Source of the DNA: Arthrobacter oryzae
Lineage (GTDB): Bacteria > Actinomycetota > Actinomycetes > Actinomycetales > Micrococcaceae
Assembly (NCBI RefSeq): GCF_030718995.1
Contig: NZ_CP132204.1
Location: 1,798,001-1,862,000 of the forward strand
Reading direction: 5' to 3'
Length of the DNA: 64,000 nucleotides
The notes below the pieces were generated by a model. It ran no database searches. It saw only the letters and a list, made by a program, of their open reading frames with translations, and had not been told where the DNA came from. A program made the position numbers and the translations under genes. The first letter of the stretch is position 1, and each line of letters begins with the position of its first letter. Shown in pieces: positions 16,929 to 25,290 of the stretch.

Positions 16929-17249
16929 ATGGCGTCATGGAACAACTGCAGGACATGGGCGCTGACGAACCGGCATTGTCCGCCACCGCTGCTGGGCATC
17001 AGCGTGGAACTTCTGGAACGCTGGGCGTCGGGCCAGGATGCGCCGGATGCGGGCGGCCGGCTCGAGCTTGCGGACCTGGATGCCCTTATAAGGCACCTCC
17101 ACTCCGCTTTCACGCCGGCGCAGGCAATGGTCTGGATGTGCAATCCCAACGTGCTGCTGGGCTCCAGGCCAATCGACGTTTACCGCACGCAGGGATCGGC
17201 GCGGGTGATCGGTGCCATCCGGGCCCACGTGCAAGGGGAGCTCGGCTGA
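16929..17249 (+). CDS. Xre/MbcA/ParS-type toxin-binding domain protein (putative antitoxin-like)
   Basis: A roughly 106-residue protein. LLGISVELLERWASGQDAPD resembles the degenerate HTH of the Xre/MbcA/ParS antitoxins. The C-terminal MCNPNVLLGSRPIDVYRTQG and SARVIGAIRAHVQG follow the toxin-binding domain pattern (NP..L...RP.D..R..G...V). No RES-type toxin gene is adjacent. The start is uncertain: ATG 16929 or ATG 16872 in this frame; an ATG at 16937 in another frame gives a plausible-looking N-terminus but loses the HTH, so I prefer this frame. Confidence 0.5.
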   Translation: MASWNNCRTWALTNRHCPPPLLGISVELLERWASGQDAPDAGGRLELADLDALIRHLHSAFTPAQAMVWMCNPNVLLGSRPIDVYRTQGSARVIGAIRAHVQGELG

Positions 17250-17273
17250 TCGTCAGGACAGACGACGAGCGGG

Positions 17274-17489
17274 TCAGGCGCTGAGCGATTCGGTTGCCTT
17301 CGAGCGGATGAACTCGTGGTCCTCCGGCGATAAGACCATCTCGCCATGCTGGCCACTTCCTGGATCTTCCCCTGTTGCCTTGGAGATGATCGTGGTGACG
17401 GTCCGGGGCAGAATCCGGCACCCCGGGTTGTCGATGAGCCACTTCTGCGTGGGCTGGTCGAGCCGGTCCCAATGATCCCTGATGTTCAT
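17274..17489 (-). CDS. Small NPGC-motif protein, copy 1
   Basis: A 71-residue soluble protein with the pattern HWDRLDQPTQKWLIDNPGC, ILPRTVTTIISKATG, then HGEMVLSPEDHEFIRSKA. The same pattern occurs in the protein at 26933-27253, so the two are paralogs. The function is unknown. In-frame sequence extends to 17540, but the shorter start aligns with the paralog. The bases ahead of both starts share AGGA(A/C)GGCAGCAT. Confidence 0.65.
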   Translation of the reverse strand: MNIRDHWDRLDQPTQKWLIDNPGCRILPRTVTTIISKATGEDPGSGQHGEMVLSPEDHEFIRSKATESLSA

Positions 17490-17687
17490 CTGAATCGATG
17501 CTGCCTTCCTGCTGAATGCGGGCGGAACGGTATGCAACATGACAAGCTACGGAGTCCTTTGAAGGTGATACCGGCTCAAGGTACGCCTGACGGATGAGGA
17601 AGGCAAGGCCTCTGGCCCTCCACCAGTGTCGTCGTAAACGTCACGAACAGTTCCGGACCGGGCATGCCCTCAAGGCAGAATGGAGGC

Positions 17688-18272
17688 ATGACCCTTACGA
17701 CGTTCGCCCTTGTCCGCCATGGCCAGACTGACTGGAATGCGCAGCGCCGCCTGCAGGGATCCACTGATATTCCACTGAACGACGTCGGCCGCGGACAGGC
17801 GCGCGACGCCGTCGCCGCCCTGTCCGGCCACAGCTGGGACACCATCGTGTCCTCGCCGCTGAGCCGTGCAGCGGAAACTGCCCGCATAATTGCCGACGGG
17901 CTGGGCCTCAGCGTCGCGCGGCACGTGCCTGAGCTCACCGAGCGCCGCTTCGGGCCGGCGGAAGGGCTGCAGGCCGGCCCCGAACTTGAAGCCCTGCGCG
18001 TCCCCGGCGGCTTCCGCGGCGCGGAGAGCGAGGACGAAGCGGCCACCCGCGGCCTGACCGCGCTGGAGGAGCTGGCCGAAGAGTTCCGTGGCCGCCGCGT
18101 CCTGGTGGTCGCCCACGGCACCCTCATCCGCGTGAGCCTCAGCCGCGCCATCGGCCGCACGCTGCAAAGCGTCGACAACGCCGTGCTCAACCTGGCCCAC
18201 CACCATAGCGTCGACGGCTGGCAGCTCGAATACTTCAACGGCGGGCGGGTAACGGCGTCCGCCGAGGCCTGA
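17688..18272 (+). CDS. Histidine phosphatase family protein (phosphoglycerate-mutase-like)
   Basis: A 194-residue protein. The catalytic ALVRHGQTDWN motif puts the phospho-accepting His at residue 11; the second half-site TERRFGPAEG and VVAHGTLIRV complete the active site. Members hydrolyse phosphate monoesters or act as mutases; the substrate is not evident. ATG 17688 follows TGGAGGC. It converges on the next membrane-protein gene with a 7-base gap. Confidence 0.9.
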   Translation: MTLTTFALVRHGQTDWNAQRRLQGSTDIPLNDVGRGQARDAVAALSGHSWDTIVSSPLSRAAETARIIADGLGLSVARHVPELTERRFGPAEGLQAGPELEALRVPGGFRGAESEDEAATRGLTALEELAEEFRGRRVLVVAHGTLIRVSLSRAIGRTLQSVDNAVLNLAHHHSVDGWQLEYFNGGRVTASAEA

Positions 18273-18279
18273 CCTCCGC

Positions 18280-19062
18280 CTAGGACTGGTAGTACTCCTC
18301 CGTTGGGGCGAACCCCGCCCGGTCCACTCTTCGGTGGTAATGCACCCCGGCAATGCCGCCCGTGACGGCGCCGAGAAGGGCCAGGGCCGCGACGGCGATG
18401 AGGGCAATGACGCCTGTGGTGCTCAGCTGGCCCTGATTCAGGGGAAATCCAAGAAATTCGCTAAGTGTGGTGAGGACATTGAGCTGCCCGCCGAGGCCGC
18501 CAAAAAGGACCACACCAACCACAATCGCGCTCATAAGCACAGCCCACAGCCACACCGTGAGCCCCTGGCCGATGCCGTTGAAGCGCGCCATCCGACCTGC
18601 AACGTACCCGCCCAGGAAATACGCGAGAAAGGGGATCGCCAGGAGCATGGCGGCCCCCGTCACACCACCGGGCCACAGTGATGACTGGCCTGCACCCGGC
18701 ACCAAGTCCGTACCGGCCAGCAGCCCTGCCCTCACAGCCGCCAAAGCCAGTGCCGCCAGCAGGACAATCATTGCGGTGGCCGTCAGCCAGCCGAAAAAGG
18801 CCGACCCGATCTTAATGCCGCCGAACCGCTCCTCTTCCCGGGCAACGACTGCTTCGCGGAAAGCGGCCGCCGGCACTGCGGGGAGGAAAGCCCCGGCCGT
18901 GCCGCCGGTCTCGTCGGCGTTCCCCTGGCCACCGCTGTCAGGCGCACCACGGTCGTCGGGGACAGCGCCGTCATCCGGCGAAGCACCGTCGTAGGGGATC
19001 CCGCCGTCGGAACTTTCGGCCCCGCGCCCTTGCCCGCCATCGGGATCCCATGGGCTGCCCAT
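18280..19062 (-). CDS. Membrane protein with disordered acidic N-terminus
   Basis: A 260-residue protein that I do not recognise. Residues 1-60 are Gly/Asp/Pro-rich and likely unfolded (for example SPDDGAVPDDRGAPDSGG). This is followed by four or more membrane helices (about residues 85-110, 130-155, 165-195, 220-245) and a short basic tail. The domain resembles actinobacterial TIGR04086/YrzE-like membrane proteins in layout only. ATG 19062 or GTG 19065 can serve as start. Confidence 0.65.
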   Translation of the reverse strand: MGSPWDPDGGQGRGAESSDGGIPYDGASPDDGAVPDDRGAPDSGGQGNADETGGTAGAFLPAVPAAAFREAVVAREEERFGGIKIGSAFFGWLTATAMIVLLAALALAAVRAGLLAGTDLVPGAGQSSLWPGGVTGAAMLLAIPFLAYFLGGYVAGRMARFNGIGQGLTVWLWAVLMSAIVVGVVLFGGLGGQLNVLTTLSEFLGFPLNQGQLSTTGVIALIAVAALALLGAVTGGIAGVHYHRRVDRAGFAPTEEYYQS

Positions 19063-19180
19063 CACGCGTCCCCGCTCTCAATGCTCAAACGCTGGGTATG
19101 CCTCCACGGTAGTCGCACGCCGGCGTGCTCCGCGAGAGCCTTTAGGCCCCCTTTCGGCGTCGCCGACGCGTCATGCGCGC

Positions 19181-19633
19181 TCAGGCGGCCTTGCGCGTTT
19201 TACGGCTGCCGTCCGGGCGGGACCGCTGGGACGAGGCCGCGGACGCCTTGCTTCCGGCCGTGATGTAGCTGCCCGAGGCGACTGTGCTGTCACCGTGCAG
19301 GCGGACCCCGTGGCCAATGACCGCGCCCCCTCCAATCCTGGAGTGGCTGCCCACACGAACCCGGTTGCCAACCACCGCTCCAGGCCCCACATACACGGCA
19401 TCGCCAATTACCACGCGGTGGCCGATGCGCGCCCGCCGGTCGATCCAGCTGCCGCCGCCAACCCGGCTGCCCCTGCCCACCAGGGCGCCGGCCTCCACAT
19501 AGGCAGTCGAACTGATGAACGACGTCTCATCCACGTCGGCACCGCGGCCGATCAGGCCGCCGCCATTCGGGTGCCGACGGTAGCTGATGACCTTCCCGGC
19601 GTCGTCTTCAACTGTTTCGATTTTCCTGCTCAT
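19181..19633 (-). CDS. Left-handed beta-helix (hexapeptide-repeat) protein
   Basis: A 150-residue protein made mostly of hexapeptide repeats: SSTAYVEAGALVGRGSRVGG and ARIGHRVVIGDAVYVGPGAV, continuing to GAVIGHGVRLHGDSTVASG. That predicts a left-handed beta-helix as in acyltransferases and carbonic-anhydrase-like proteins. There is no clear catalytic His or acyl-transferase domain, and the tail is Ser/Lys/Arg-rich. ATG 19633 follows AGGAAGG. The role is unknown; it may be a polar or surface scaffold like the bactofilins. Confidence 0.7.
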   Translation of the reverse strand: MSRKIETVEDDAGKVISYRRHPNGGGLIGRGADVDETSFISSTAYVEAGALVGRGSRVGGGSWIDRRARIGHRVVIGDAVYVGPGAVVGNRVRVGSHSRIGGGAVIGHGVRLHGDSTVASGSYITAGSKASAASSQRSRPDGSRKTRKAA

Positions 19634-19802
19634 GACCTTCCTGTCAGTCCGGTGCAACCCATAGCAGCGGACACTCGTTTTAACGTCTGCGGACCGGTGG
19701 GCATTCCATTGACAAAAACGGCATTTGGTCCCTATTGCGGAACATGTGGGCCGCTCCGGTGGTTAATCAGAAAAAGGACGCAGGCTTCCCACGAGGAGGT
19801 GC

Positions 19803-20702
19803 GTGGTGACCACACAGGACAAGGATCTGTCGGGGCGCCGGACCCGCGGTGGTGGCGGCAGTGCGGGGTACGCCGCCGGTGCCGGTGACCACCCATGGCG
19901 CAGGTACGTCGCCTTGGGGGACTCGTTTACCGAAGGAGTGGGGGACCCCGACCCCCGGCGTCCCGGCGGAGTGCGCGGATGGGCCGATCGCGTGGCTGAG
20001 GAGCTAGGTAATGGCCGTGCGGACTTTGCCTACGCGAACCTTGCCGTGCGTGGCCTGCTGCTGGAGCAGATCCTCGCCCGGCAGGCCGGGCCGGCGCTGG
20101 CTCTGGAGCCGGACCTGATCACAATTTCCGCCGGCGGCAACGACATGGTCTTCCACGGCAGCGACCCGGACAAGCTGGCGGACAAGCTCGACGCCGGCGT
20201 CGAGCTGCTAAGTTCCAGCGGCGCTACCCTGGTTCTTTTCACCGGTCCCGACTGGAGGTCGACGCCCGTGCTGGGCCGCAACCGGACCAAGGTTGCGGTC
20301 TTCAACGAAAACATCCGCGCGATCGCCTCCCGGCACGACGCCGTCATTGCTGACCTGTGGGGTTTGCGTGAACTCCGGGACCCGCGGATGTGGGACCGGG
20401 ACAGGTTGCATCTGTCCCCGCTCGGCCACCACGCCGTGGCAATGAGAGTGCTGGATGCACTTGGTGCACCGCATGTGCTGGTGCACCCGGAACCCGCTGG
20501 GGCACCCGCAGGCCTGGTGCAGGGCAACTGGCGGCAGGCCAGGGCTGAAGATCTTGAGTGGGCCCGCAGGTACCTGCTGCCGTGGGCTGTGCGTCGGTTC
20601 CATCGGCGTGCCCCTGCTGTGGAACATACGGCGAAGCGGCCGGCCGCGGATCCGGTGAACAGTCCGGGGCAACCTGTCGTCGCCATGGAGGGCCAGGGTT
20701 AG
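19803..20702 (+). CDS. SGNH/GDSL-type esterase
   Basis: A 299-residue hydrolase. YVALGDSFTEGVGDP holds the nucleophile Ser41, ISAGGNDMVFHG supplies the Gly/Asn oxyanion hole, and DRDRLHLSPLGHHAVA holds the Asp and His of the triad. The C-terminal 75 residues include a helical DLEWARRYLLPWAVRRFHRR common in actinobacterial members. The start is GTG 19803 or GTG 19806 after CGAGGAGG. There is no signal peptide, so it is probably cytoplasmic. Confidence 0.9.
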   Translation: MVTTQDKDLSGRRTRGGGGSAGYAAGAGDHPWRRYVALGDSFTEGVGDPDPRRPGGVRGWADRVAEELGNGRADFAYANLAVRGLLLEQILARQAGPALALEPDLITISAGGNDMVFHGSDPDKLADKLDAGVELLSSSGATLVLFTGPDWRSTPVLGRNRTKVAVFNENIRAIASRHDAVIADLWGLRELRDPRMWDRDRLHLSPLGHHAVAMRVLDALGAPHVLVHPEPAGAPAGLVQGNWRQARAEDLEWARRYLLPWAVRRFHRRAPAVEHTAKRPAADPVNSPGQPVVAMEGQG

Positions 20703-20778
20703 GCCGGAGTACAGTCACGCGCCGTTCATGCTGGAGTGTCGTCCCTCCAGTGTCGGGGCCCTGCCATAAACTCACTCA

Positions 20779-20970
20779 GTGGCAGATTCCAGCACCGACC
20801 CCAGTGCAAACACAGGCAGTGCGAATACGGTGGTGATCCCGGTGCTCGAGGGCCAGACCTGCATTGGTGAGCTGCTTCCGGACTTCAAGGACATCGTCGG
20901 AATGACTTCTGCTGAAGGGGTGCTGACAGCCGCAGGCGAATCCGCAGACGGCCAGCAGATGCTTTTCTAA
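20779..20970 (+). CDS. Hypothetical small protein, 63 aa
   Basis: An acidic 63-residue protein that I do not recognise, starting at GTG 20779 with no strong ribosome binding site. The N-terminus is Ser/Thr/Asn-rich, then IPVLEGQTCIGELLPDFKDI. It could be a real small protein or chance reading; base composition fits the frame. It ends 46 bases before the convergent DUF202 gene. Confidence 0.35.
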   Translation: MADSSTDPSANTGSANTVVIPVLEGQTCIGELLPDFKDIVGMTSAEGVLTAAGESADGQQMLF

Positions 20971-21016
20971 CCGGCTCCCCGTTGACTGGCCGGCTGTACC
21001 GGCGGGCCCCCGGCCC

Positions 21017-21364
21017 CTATGGCTGCAGCGGCAGGAACAGTACCGTGTAGATCCCCAGCAGGGCGAGGACGACGACGCTCGCGGCGACCGCCGCCGTCGA
21101 ACCTACATGCGGTGCCATGGTTTCGTGCCTGATGCCCCGAACGGCGCGATGGAAGCGCCTTTTCTGGGTGAGGTTGATGGCAACTGCGGTGACGATGGCG
21201 CCCCCGACGAGCGTTCCGACGAACCAGCCGTGATGGGGCAGCCAACGCAGGAAGACTGCTGCTGCGATCACCATCGACATGGTGGTGCGGCTCCAGGCGA
21301 GATCGGTCCGTTCAGGCTGAAGACCCGCGTCGCCGTGCCAGGCGGAGTCGTGCTGGGCTGTCAC
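21017..21364 (-). CDS. DUF202 membrane protein (YidG-like)
   Basis: A 115-residue protein with the DUF202 signature LQPERTDLAWSRTTMSMVIA and three membrane helices (MVIAAAVFLRWL, FVGTLVGGAIVTAVAINL, and VAASVVVLALLGIYTVLFL at the C-terminus). It starts at GTG 21364, two bases after the stop of a second DUF202 gene, so the two form a co-translated pair as with yidH/yidG in other bacteria. The function is unknown. Confidence 0.8.
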   Translation of the reverse strand: MTAQHDSAWHGDAGLQPERTDLAWSRTTMSMVIAAAVFLRWLPHHGWFVGTLVGGAIVTAVAINLTQKRRFHRAVRGIRHETMAPHVGSTAAVAASVVVLALLGIYTVLFLPLQP

Positions 21365-21366
21365 GG

Positions 21367-21768
21367 TCAGGCCGGCCGGGCGATCACGAAAACCACCATG
21401 ATGGCTGCCACGAGGGCTCCGCCGATGGCCAGCACAGGGGCGATGAGGGGCAGCGGCAACGGCGCCTTTGACCGCATGGCGCGTTCCACGTTCACCCACC
21501 GGAAGAACGAGCCGCCGCCGATCACCAGCGCCAGGACGAGCAGCAGCACTGCGATGGTCTTGCGCAACTCCTGGCCCAGGAGGTCGGCCATAAAGGCTTC
21601 GACGGCCACGCCGCCGGCCAGCAGGGCCAGCGAAGTGCGGATCCACGCCAGGAAGGTGCGCTCGTTCGCCAGGGTGAACCGCGGATCGGGCTCGGTGCCG
21701 CCACGGAGGATCCTGGAAGCGAGCCAGCCCCTCGTGTCGGGCTCTCCGGTGTTCGGATCTTCTGGCAA
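21367..21768 (-). CDS. DUF202 membrane protein (YidH-like)
   Basis: A 133-residue protein with FTLANERTFLAWIRTSLALL, the strongest DUF202/YidH signature, and three membrane helices (LALLAGGVAVEAFM, TIAVLLLVLALVIGGGSFF, LIAPVLAIGGALVAAIMVVF). TTG 21768 with GGAAGGATTCACG upstream is the only start with a good ribosome binding site. It forms an operon with the DUF202 gene downstream. Confidence 0.8.
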   Translation of the reverse strand: MPEDPNTGEPDTRGWLASRILRGGTEPDPRFTLANERTFLAWIRTSLALLAGGVAVEAFMADLLGQELRKTIAVLLLVLALVIGGGSFFRWVNVERAMRSKAPLPLPLIAPVLAIGGALVAAIMVVFVIARPA

Positions 21769-21913
21769 CGTGAATCCTTCCGTACGCGGCAGGTGGCAGA
21801 TGTGCTCCCTTCTCTTGCCTACCACGTTTCCGGCCCTGGTGCCGCACCCTTGCGTGCTCGCCGGGGCTTGGGGTCCGCAGGTTTCCGTGACCAATTGGGT
21901 AGCGTTGTACGTC

Positions 21914-22525
21914 GTGAGTACCGGGCAGAGGATTGTGGGCACTGCGTCGCTGTGGTGCGCCGTCGTCCTTGTCATGGTGGCGTTGGCTGCGCCGGCGGCC
22001 TCAGAGCCGTGCCCCGCAGGCCAGGTTCCGGTAACCCCTGGCGGCATCTGCGTCCCGTTGAGCCCGTTGCTTCCCGGACCAACAACGCCCACGACGGCGG
22101 TCCCGACCGCGCCGGCACCCTCGACCACCGTTACCCCGGACCCTGCACCGGGAGGCCCTGTTCCGGGCCCAAGCAGCCCGACGTCGACCGCCCGGCCGCT
22201 TACACCGGGAACCGAACTGCCGGGAGGCCAGCTTCTTGAAAGCCAAGTGCCCGCCAGCCAAGCGCCGGGAACCGATGCCAACTCTGCCGGGAATGCGACC
22301 GGGACGCCGTCACCGGAATCTTCCGCAGTTCGGGCCCCTGCGGTTCCCACGTCAGCTGCAGAGTCGTCCCCCGCGGTTCCGGCTGCGGGGCCACCTTCCC
22401 CGCAGCAAGCGAGGCCCCTGGCTGAGGCCGGCTACTTGCTTGTTGCCGGCGGAATCCTGCTTGTTGCCGGGGCTGCAGTCGGCTTCAGGCTGCGCCGCCC
22501 CGCGGCCGGGGTGCGCGGGGCGTGA
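21914..22525 (+). CDS. Secreted Pro/Ser/Thr-rich protein with C-terminal membrane anchor, copy 1
   Basis: A 203-residue protein: signal peptide (WCAVVLVMVALAAPAASEP), a short Cys-containing head (CPAGQVPVTPGGIC), about 120 residues rich in Pro, Thr, Ser and Ala, then a membrane helix (AGYLLVAGGILLVAGAAVGF) and an RLRRPAAG tail. The layout suggests a stalk held on the outer face of the membrane; there is no LPXTG sorting motif. The protein at 24629-25141 has the same plan. The start is GTG 21914. It converges, with no gap, on the DUF1508 gene. Confidence 0.55.
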   Translation: MSTGQRIVGTASLWCAVVLVMVALAAPAASEPCPAGQVPVTPGGICVPLSPLLPGPTTPTTAVPTAPAPSTTVTPDPAPGGPVPGPSSPTSTARPLTPGTELPGGQLLESQVPASQAPGTDANSAGNATGTPSPESSAVRAPAVPTSAAESSPAVPAAGPPSPQQARPLAEAGYLLVAGGILLVAGAAVGFRLRRPAAGVRGA

Positions 22526-22855
22526 TTACGCCACTCCCGAGAGGTGCGGCACGGCCGCCGGCCGCCGCACTGCCGCGTGTTTGCGGAAGCCGTCAACCGG
22601 GGTCCGCCGGGGTTCGCAGGCCGCGGGGACCGGTGCCGGCGTGGCGGCGGCCGACGTCGGAACCGAATTGCCGGCCGGGCAGAGGTCGCTGATCAGGCCC
22701 ATGCCCGCGCACTCGCGGACTGCCTCGATGGCCGCCACGGCTGCGGACTTGTCCCGGTACGGAGCGGACACGGCCAGTTCGGTTCCGTCGGGCGTGGTAA
22801 GCCGGAACCGGTACTGCGCTTCTGCGTCAACGAAGACTTCAAACTTGCCGGCCAT
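22526..22855 (-). CDS. DUF1508 (YegP-type) protein, copy 1
   Basis: A 109-residue protein. The N-terminal DUF1508 unit (MAGKFEVFVDAEAQYRFRL, then GTELAVSAPYRDKSAAVAAI) is a small beta-beta-alpha module. It is followed by an Ala/Pro/Arg-rich tail. ATG 22855 follows GGAAGGATTAGTT. Two paralogs are at 55618-55995 and 57430-57624. DUF1508 function is not established. Confidence 0.8.
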   Translation of the reverse strand: MAGKFEVFVDAEAQYRFRLTTPDGTELAVSAPYRDKSAAVAAIEAVRECAGMGLISDLCPAGNSVPTSAAATPAPVPAACEPRRTPVDGFRKHAAVRRPAAVPHLSGVA

Positions 22856-23106
22856 AACTAATCCTTCCGGTCTGCGGAGCCCGTCCGCCGGCGGCTTCGC
22901 CGCAAAACAGGCCGAGCGCATCTCTGCGAACATCTTCCGCTGGTCTGGTCGAACGATCAGAATTGATCCGTTCATCAAGTGCTTTAAGTCTGTCGTGGCC
23001 CCGTGCAGGCCCACAAGACCGATCAAGTTAAGCCCAGGTAAAATGCATGCAACGGATCGCCGCCCGGGTCCCGTCGAAGGCCCCGGCGCGGACAAAGGAG
23101 CTCGCT

Positions 23107-23442
23107 ATGACCAAACTGTCAGTGTAGGTCCAGCACTCGGATGAGCAGCTGGAGAAGGGCAGCGGGGCCTGGGAACTGGTGCCCGAACTGAAGCGCCGGG
23201 AACAGGAACCGCTGGTGCACAAGTCCTTCGCGGACTCCTTTGAGGACACCGACCTGGAAGATGTGCTGGCCAGGGAGGGCGTGGGCAGGCTGGTGGTGTC
23301 CGGGGCCCAGACTGACGAGTGCATCCGTTCCACAATCCACGGTGCCTTTGTGCGCGAGCCGCTCCGTCGCAGGAACCTTGGCAGAATGGAACGGCGAAAA
23401 GCCTCACGAGGAGGCCGCGGGACCGGGTTGGGTGGAGCTGTG
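23107..23442 (+). pseudogene. Decayed isochorismatase-family cysteine hydrolase
   Basis: ATG 23107 follows a good AAAGGAGCTCGCT, but translation stops after MTKLSV at TAG 23125-23127. The same frame then continues with VQHSDEQLEKGSGAWELVPE, DSFEDTDLEDVLAREG and SGAQTDECIRSTIHGAF, which match the C-terminal half of isochorismatase-type hydrolases including the catalytic Cys. The first ~45-50 residues after the start, with the catalytic Asp, are missing, and the C-terminus degenerates (possible remnant AEWNGEKPHEEA in another frame). It is probably a deletion-damaged gene. Confidence 0.75.
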
Positions 23443-24561
23443 GTGGATGTTGATGTCGTTGTAATCGGCGGAGGGGCGATGGGCTCGGCTGCCGCGTGGC
23501 AGCTTGCCCGCCGCGGGCACTCGGTCAGGCTCCTGGAACAGTTCGAGCCGGGCCACCACATTGGCGCCTCGCATGGCGCCACCCGCAATTTCAACATGGC
23601 CTACGCCGAGGCCGACTACCTGGACCTGGCCACCGAAGCCAAGGACCTGTGGGACGAGCTTGCCGACGAAACGGGCACGCAGCTGCTGGACCTCGTGGGG
23701 CTGGTGAACCATGGCAACGTCGGCAGGCTGCGGGACGTCCGTGCGTCGCACGCGGAGCGCGGCATCGACAGTTACTTCCTTCCGGCCCCGGAGGCTGCGG
23801 ACCGCTGGCGAGGCATGAATTTCCGGAGCGAGGTCCTGGTGGTTCCCGGCTCGGGGCGCGTCCGCGCCACCGATGCGCTGCTGGCGCTGCGCCGGGCCGC
23901 AGAGGCGCACGGCGCCCGTTTTGACTATTCGACGCCGGTCCGGGACATCCGCGTCGCCGGCGACGACCGCGCCGTCGTCGTGACTGACTCCGGCGAGATC
24001 AGCGCGCGCCGCGTGGTGGTCACCGGCGGTGCGTGGACCACCAAACTGGTGGGGAACCTGGTCCGGCTCCCGGAGCTCGTGGTGACGCAGGAGCAGCCCG
24101 CGCACTTCACGCCGCTGGATGGCTCGCTGACCTGGCCCAGCTTCAACCACAACCCCGATCCCGGCGATCCCCGCGACGCGTACTGGTACAGCCCCGTCTA
24201 CGGAATGCTCACTCCGGGCGAGGGCATCAAAGCCGGATGGCACGGCGTGGGACCGGTGACGGACCCTGACGCGCGCAGCTTTACTCCCGAGCCGGTCCAG
24301 CTGGAGGCGCTGGTGCGGTATGTCCGGGAGTGGCTGCCGGGAGTGGACGCGGCTTCAGCGGTTCCGATCAGCTGCACGTACACCAGCACGGCTACTGAGG
24401 ACTTCGTGCTGGACCGCTTTGGCCCGGTGGTGGTGGGCGCCGGCTTCTCCGGCCACGGGTTCAAGTTCACGCCGGCGGTCGGCCGGGTGCTGGCAGACCT
24501 GGCCGACGGCGGCAGTGGACACCCGCTTCGGCTCCCGGCACGCTTCGCGGCCAGCCGTTAG
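23443..24561 (+). CDS. FAD-dependent amine oxidase (sarcosine / N-methyltryptophan oxidase-like)
   Basis: A 372-residue flavoenzyme of the DAO family. The dinucleotide motif VVVIGGGAMGSAAAWQLARR starts near residue 5, SHGATRNFN corresponds to the flavin-proximal region of monomeric sarcosine oxidase and SolA, and the C-terminal GAGFSGHGFKFTPAVGRVL is a family signature; the Cys that binds FAD covalently in that family is not obvious here. It would oxidise a secondary amino acid to a ketone or imine with H2O2. GTG 23443 follows GGTGGAG; in-frame reading extends back into the pseudogene. Confidence 0.8.
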   Translation: MDVDVVVIGGGAMGSAAAWQLARRGHSVRLLEQFEPGHHIGASHGATRNFNMAYAEADYLDLATEAKDLWDELADETGTQLLDLVGLVNHGNVGRLRDVRASHAERGIDSYFLPAPEAADRWRGMNFRSEVLVVPGSGRVRATDALLALRRAAEAHGARFDYSTPVRDIRVAGDDRAVVVTDSGEISARRVVVTGGAWTTKLVGNLVRLPELVVTQEQPAHFTPLDGSLTWPSFNHNPDPGDPRDAYWYSPVYGMLTPGEGIKAGWHGVGPVTDPDARSFTPEPVQLEALVRYVREWLPGVDAASAVPISCTYTSTATEDFVLDRFGPVVVGAGFSGHGFKFTPAVGRVLADLADGGSGHPLRLPARFAASR

Positions 24562-24628
24562 GCTGCCGCAAACCCCGCGCTGCCATCCGGCAGGACGGAT
24601 TGTCCCGGAGCGGGTAGCGTTGGATCAC

Positions 24629-25141
24629 ATGTGCAACGGTCGACTGGTTCTCTGCGTCCTCGCGGTGCTGTCCGTCGTCGCTGCCGGTTTCCTGGCCCTG
24701 GCGTTGCCAGCTAACGCCGCGCCCTGCCCGGACAAAGAGCCTCCGGCCGCTTCCGGCCGGGTCTGCGATTCCGGCGGACCGCCTTCCCCTGCCCCCACAG
24801 CTCCGGCACCTGCCATCCCCCTCCAGGAAGGCGCCGGCTCCGCCGAAACTCAGCCCATCGTCACTGACCCCGGCGTGGCCAACGTGCCGGCACAGGAAAG
24901 TGTGCCCGGACAGGGAACCACCCCGGAAGCGTCGGCAGGAACGCCGTCGGCCGGCACCGTCACGCCTCCGGGAGTAGCGGCGTTCCCGTCCCGCTCAGCC
25001 CGGACCCTGACGGCTGCACCGCCGGATTCCGGCGCGGCCGGGTCCGGTCCCATGGCCGGATACCTGGTTGCGATCGGGGGCGGAATGCTCCTGCTCTCCT
25101 CGGTCTTCGGTTTCATGCGGTTCCGCCCTGCTGCCCGGTGA
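24629..25141 (+). CDS. Secreted Pro/Ser/Thr-rich protein with C-terminal membrane anchor, copy 2
   Basis: A 170-residue protein with a signal peptide (LVLCVLAVLSVVAAGFLALA, cleavage near ANAAPC), a short Cys-containing head (CPDKEPPAASGRVC), a Pro/Thr/Ala-rich stalk, a membrane helix (AGYLVAIGGGMLLLSSVFGF) and an RFRPAAR tail. It has the same order and similar end motifs as the protein at 21914-22525, so they are paralogs. The start is ATG 24629. The function is unknown. Confidence 0.65.
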   Translation: MCNGRLVLCVLAVLSVVAAGFLALALPANAAPCPDKEPPAASGRVCDSGGPPSPAPTAPAPAIPLQEGAGSAETQPIVTDPGVANVPAQESVPGQGTTPEASAGTPSAGTVTPPGVAAFPSRSARTLTAAPPDSGAAGSGPMAGYLVAIGGGMLLLSSVFGFMRFRPAAR

Positions 25142-25290
25142 GCTTTCAGCTCCCGTTCAGCCGGCTCGGATAGGCTGACGGCGCAAGGCCGTTGACTGCG
25201 GGCGCCATCCGGGGCTGGTGTTGACGGTGCGTCCGGCCAATGAGGGGTATGAACCGTGCCGCAAAAGCCTGAACTGAAGCGGGGCCAGCC

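Noticed and set aside
16937..17284. Alternative frame MEQLQDMGADEPALSAT over the antitoxin-like gene
   Set aside because: Looks like a protein start, but third-position GC is lower and it loses the HTH and the toxin-binding domain; a frameshift is possible but not needed.
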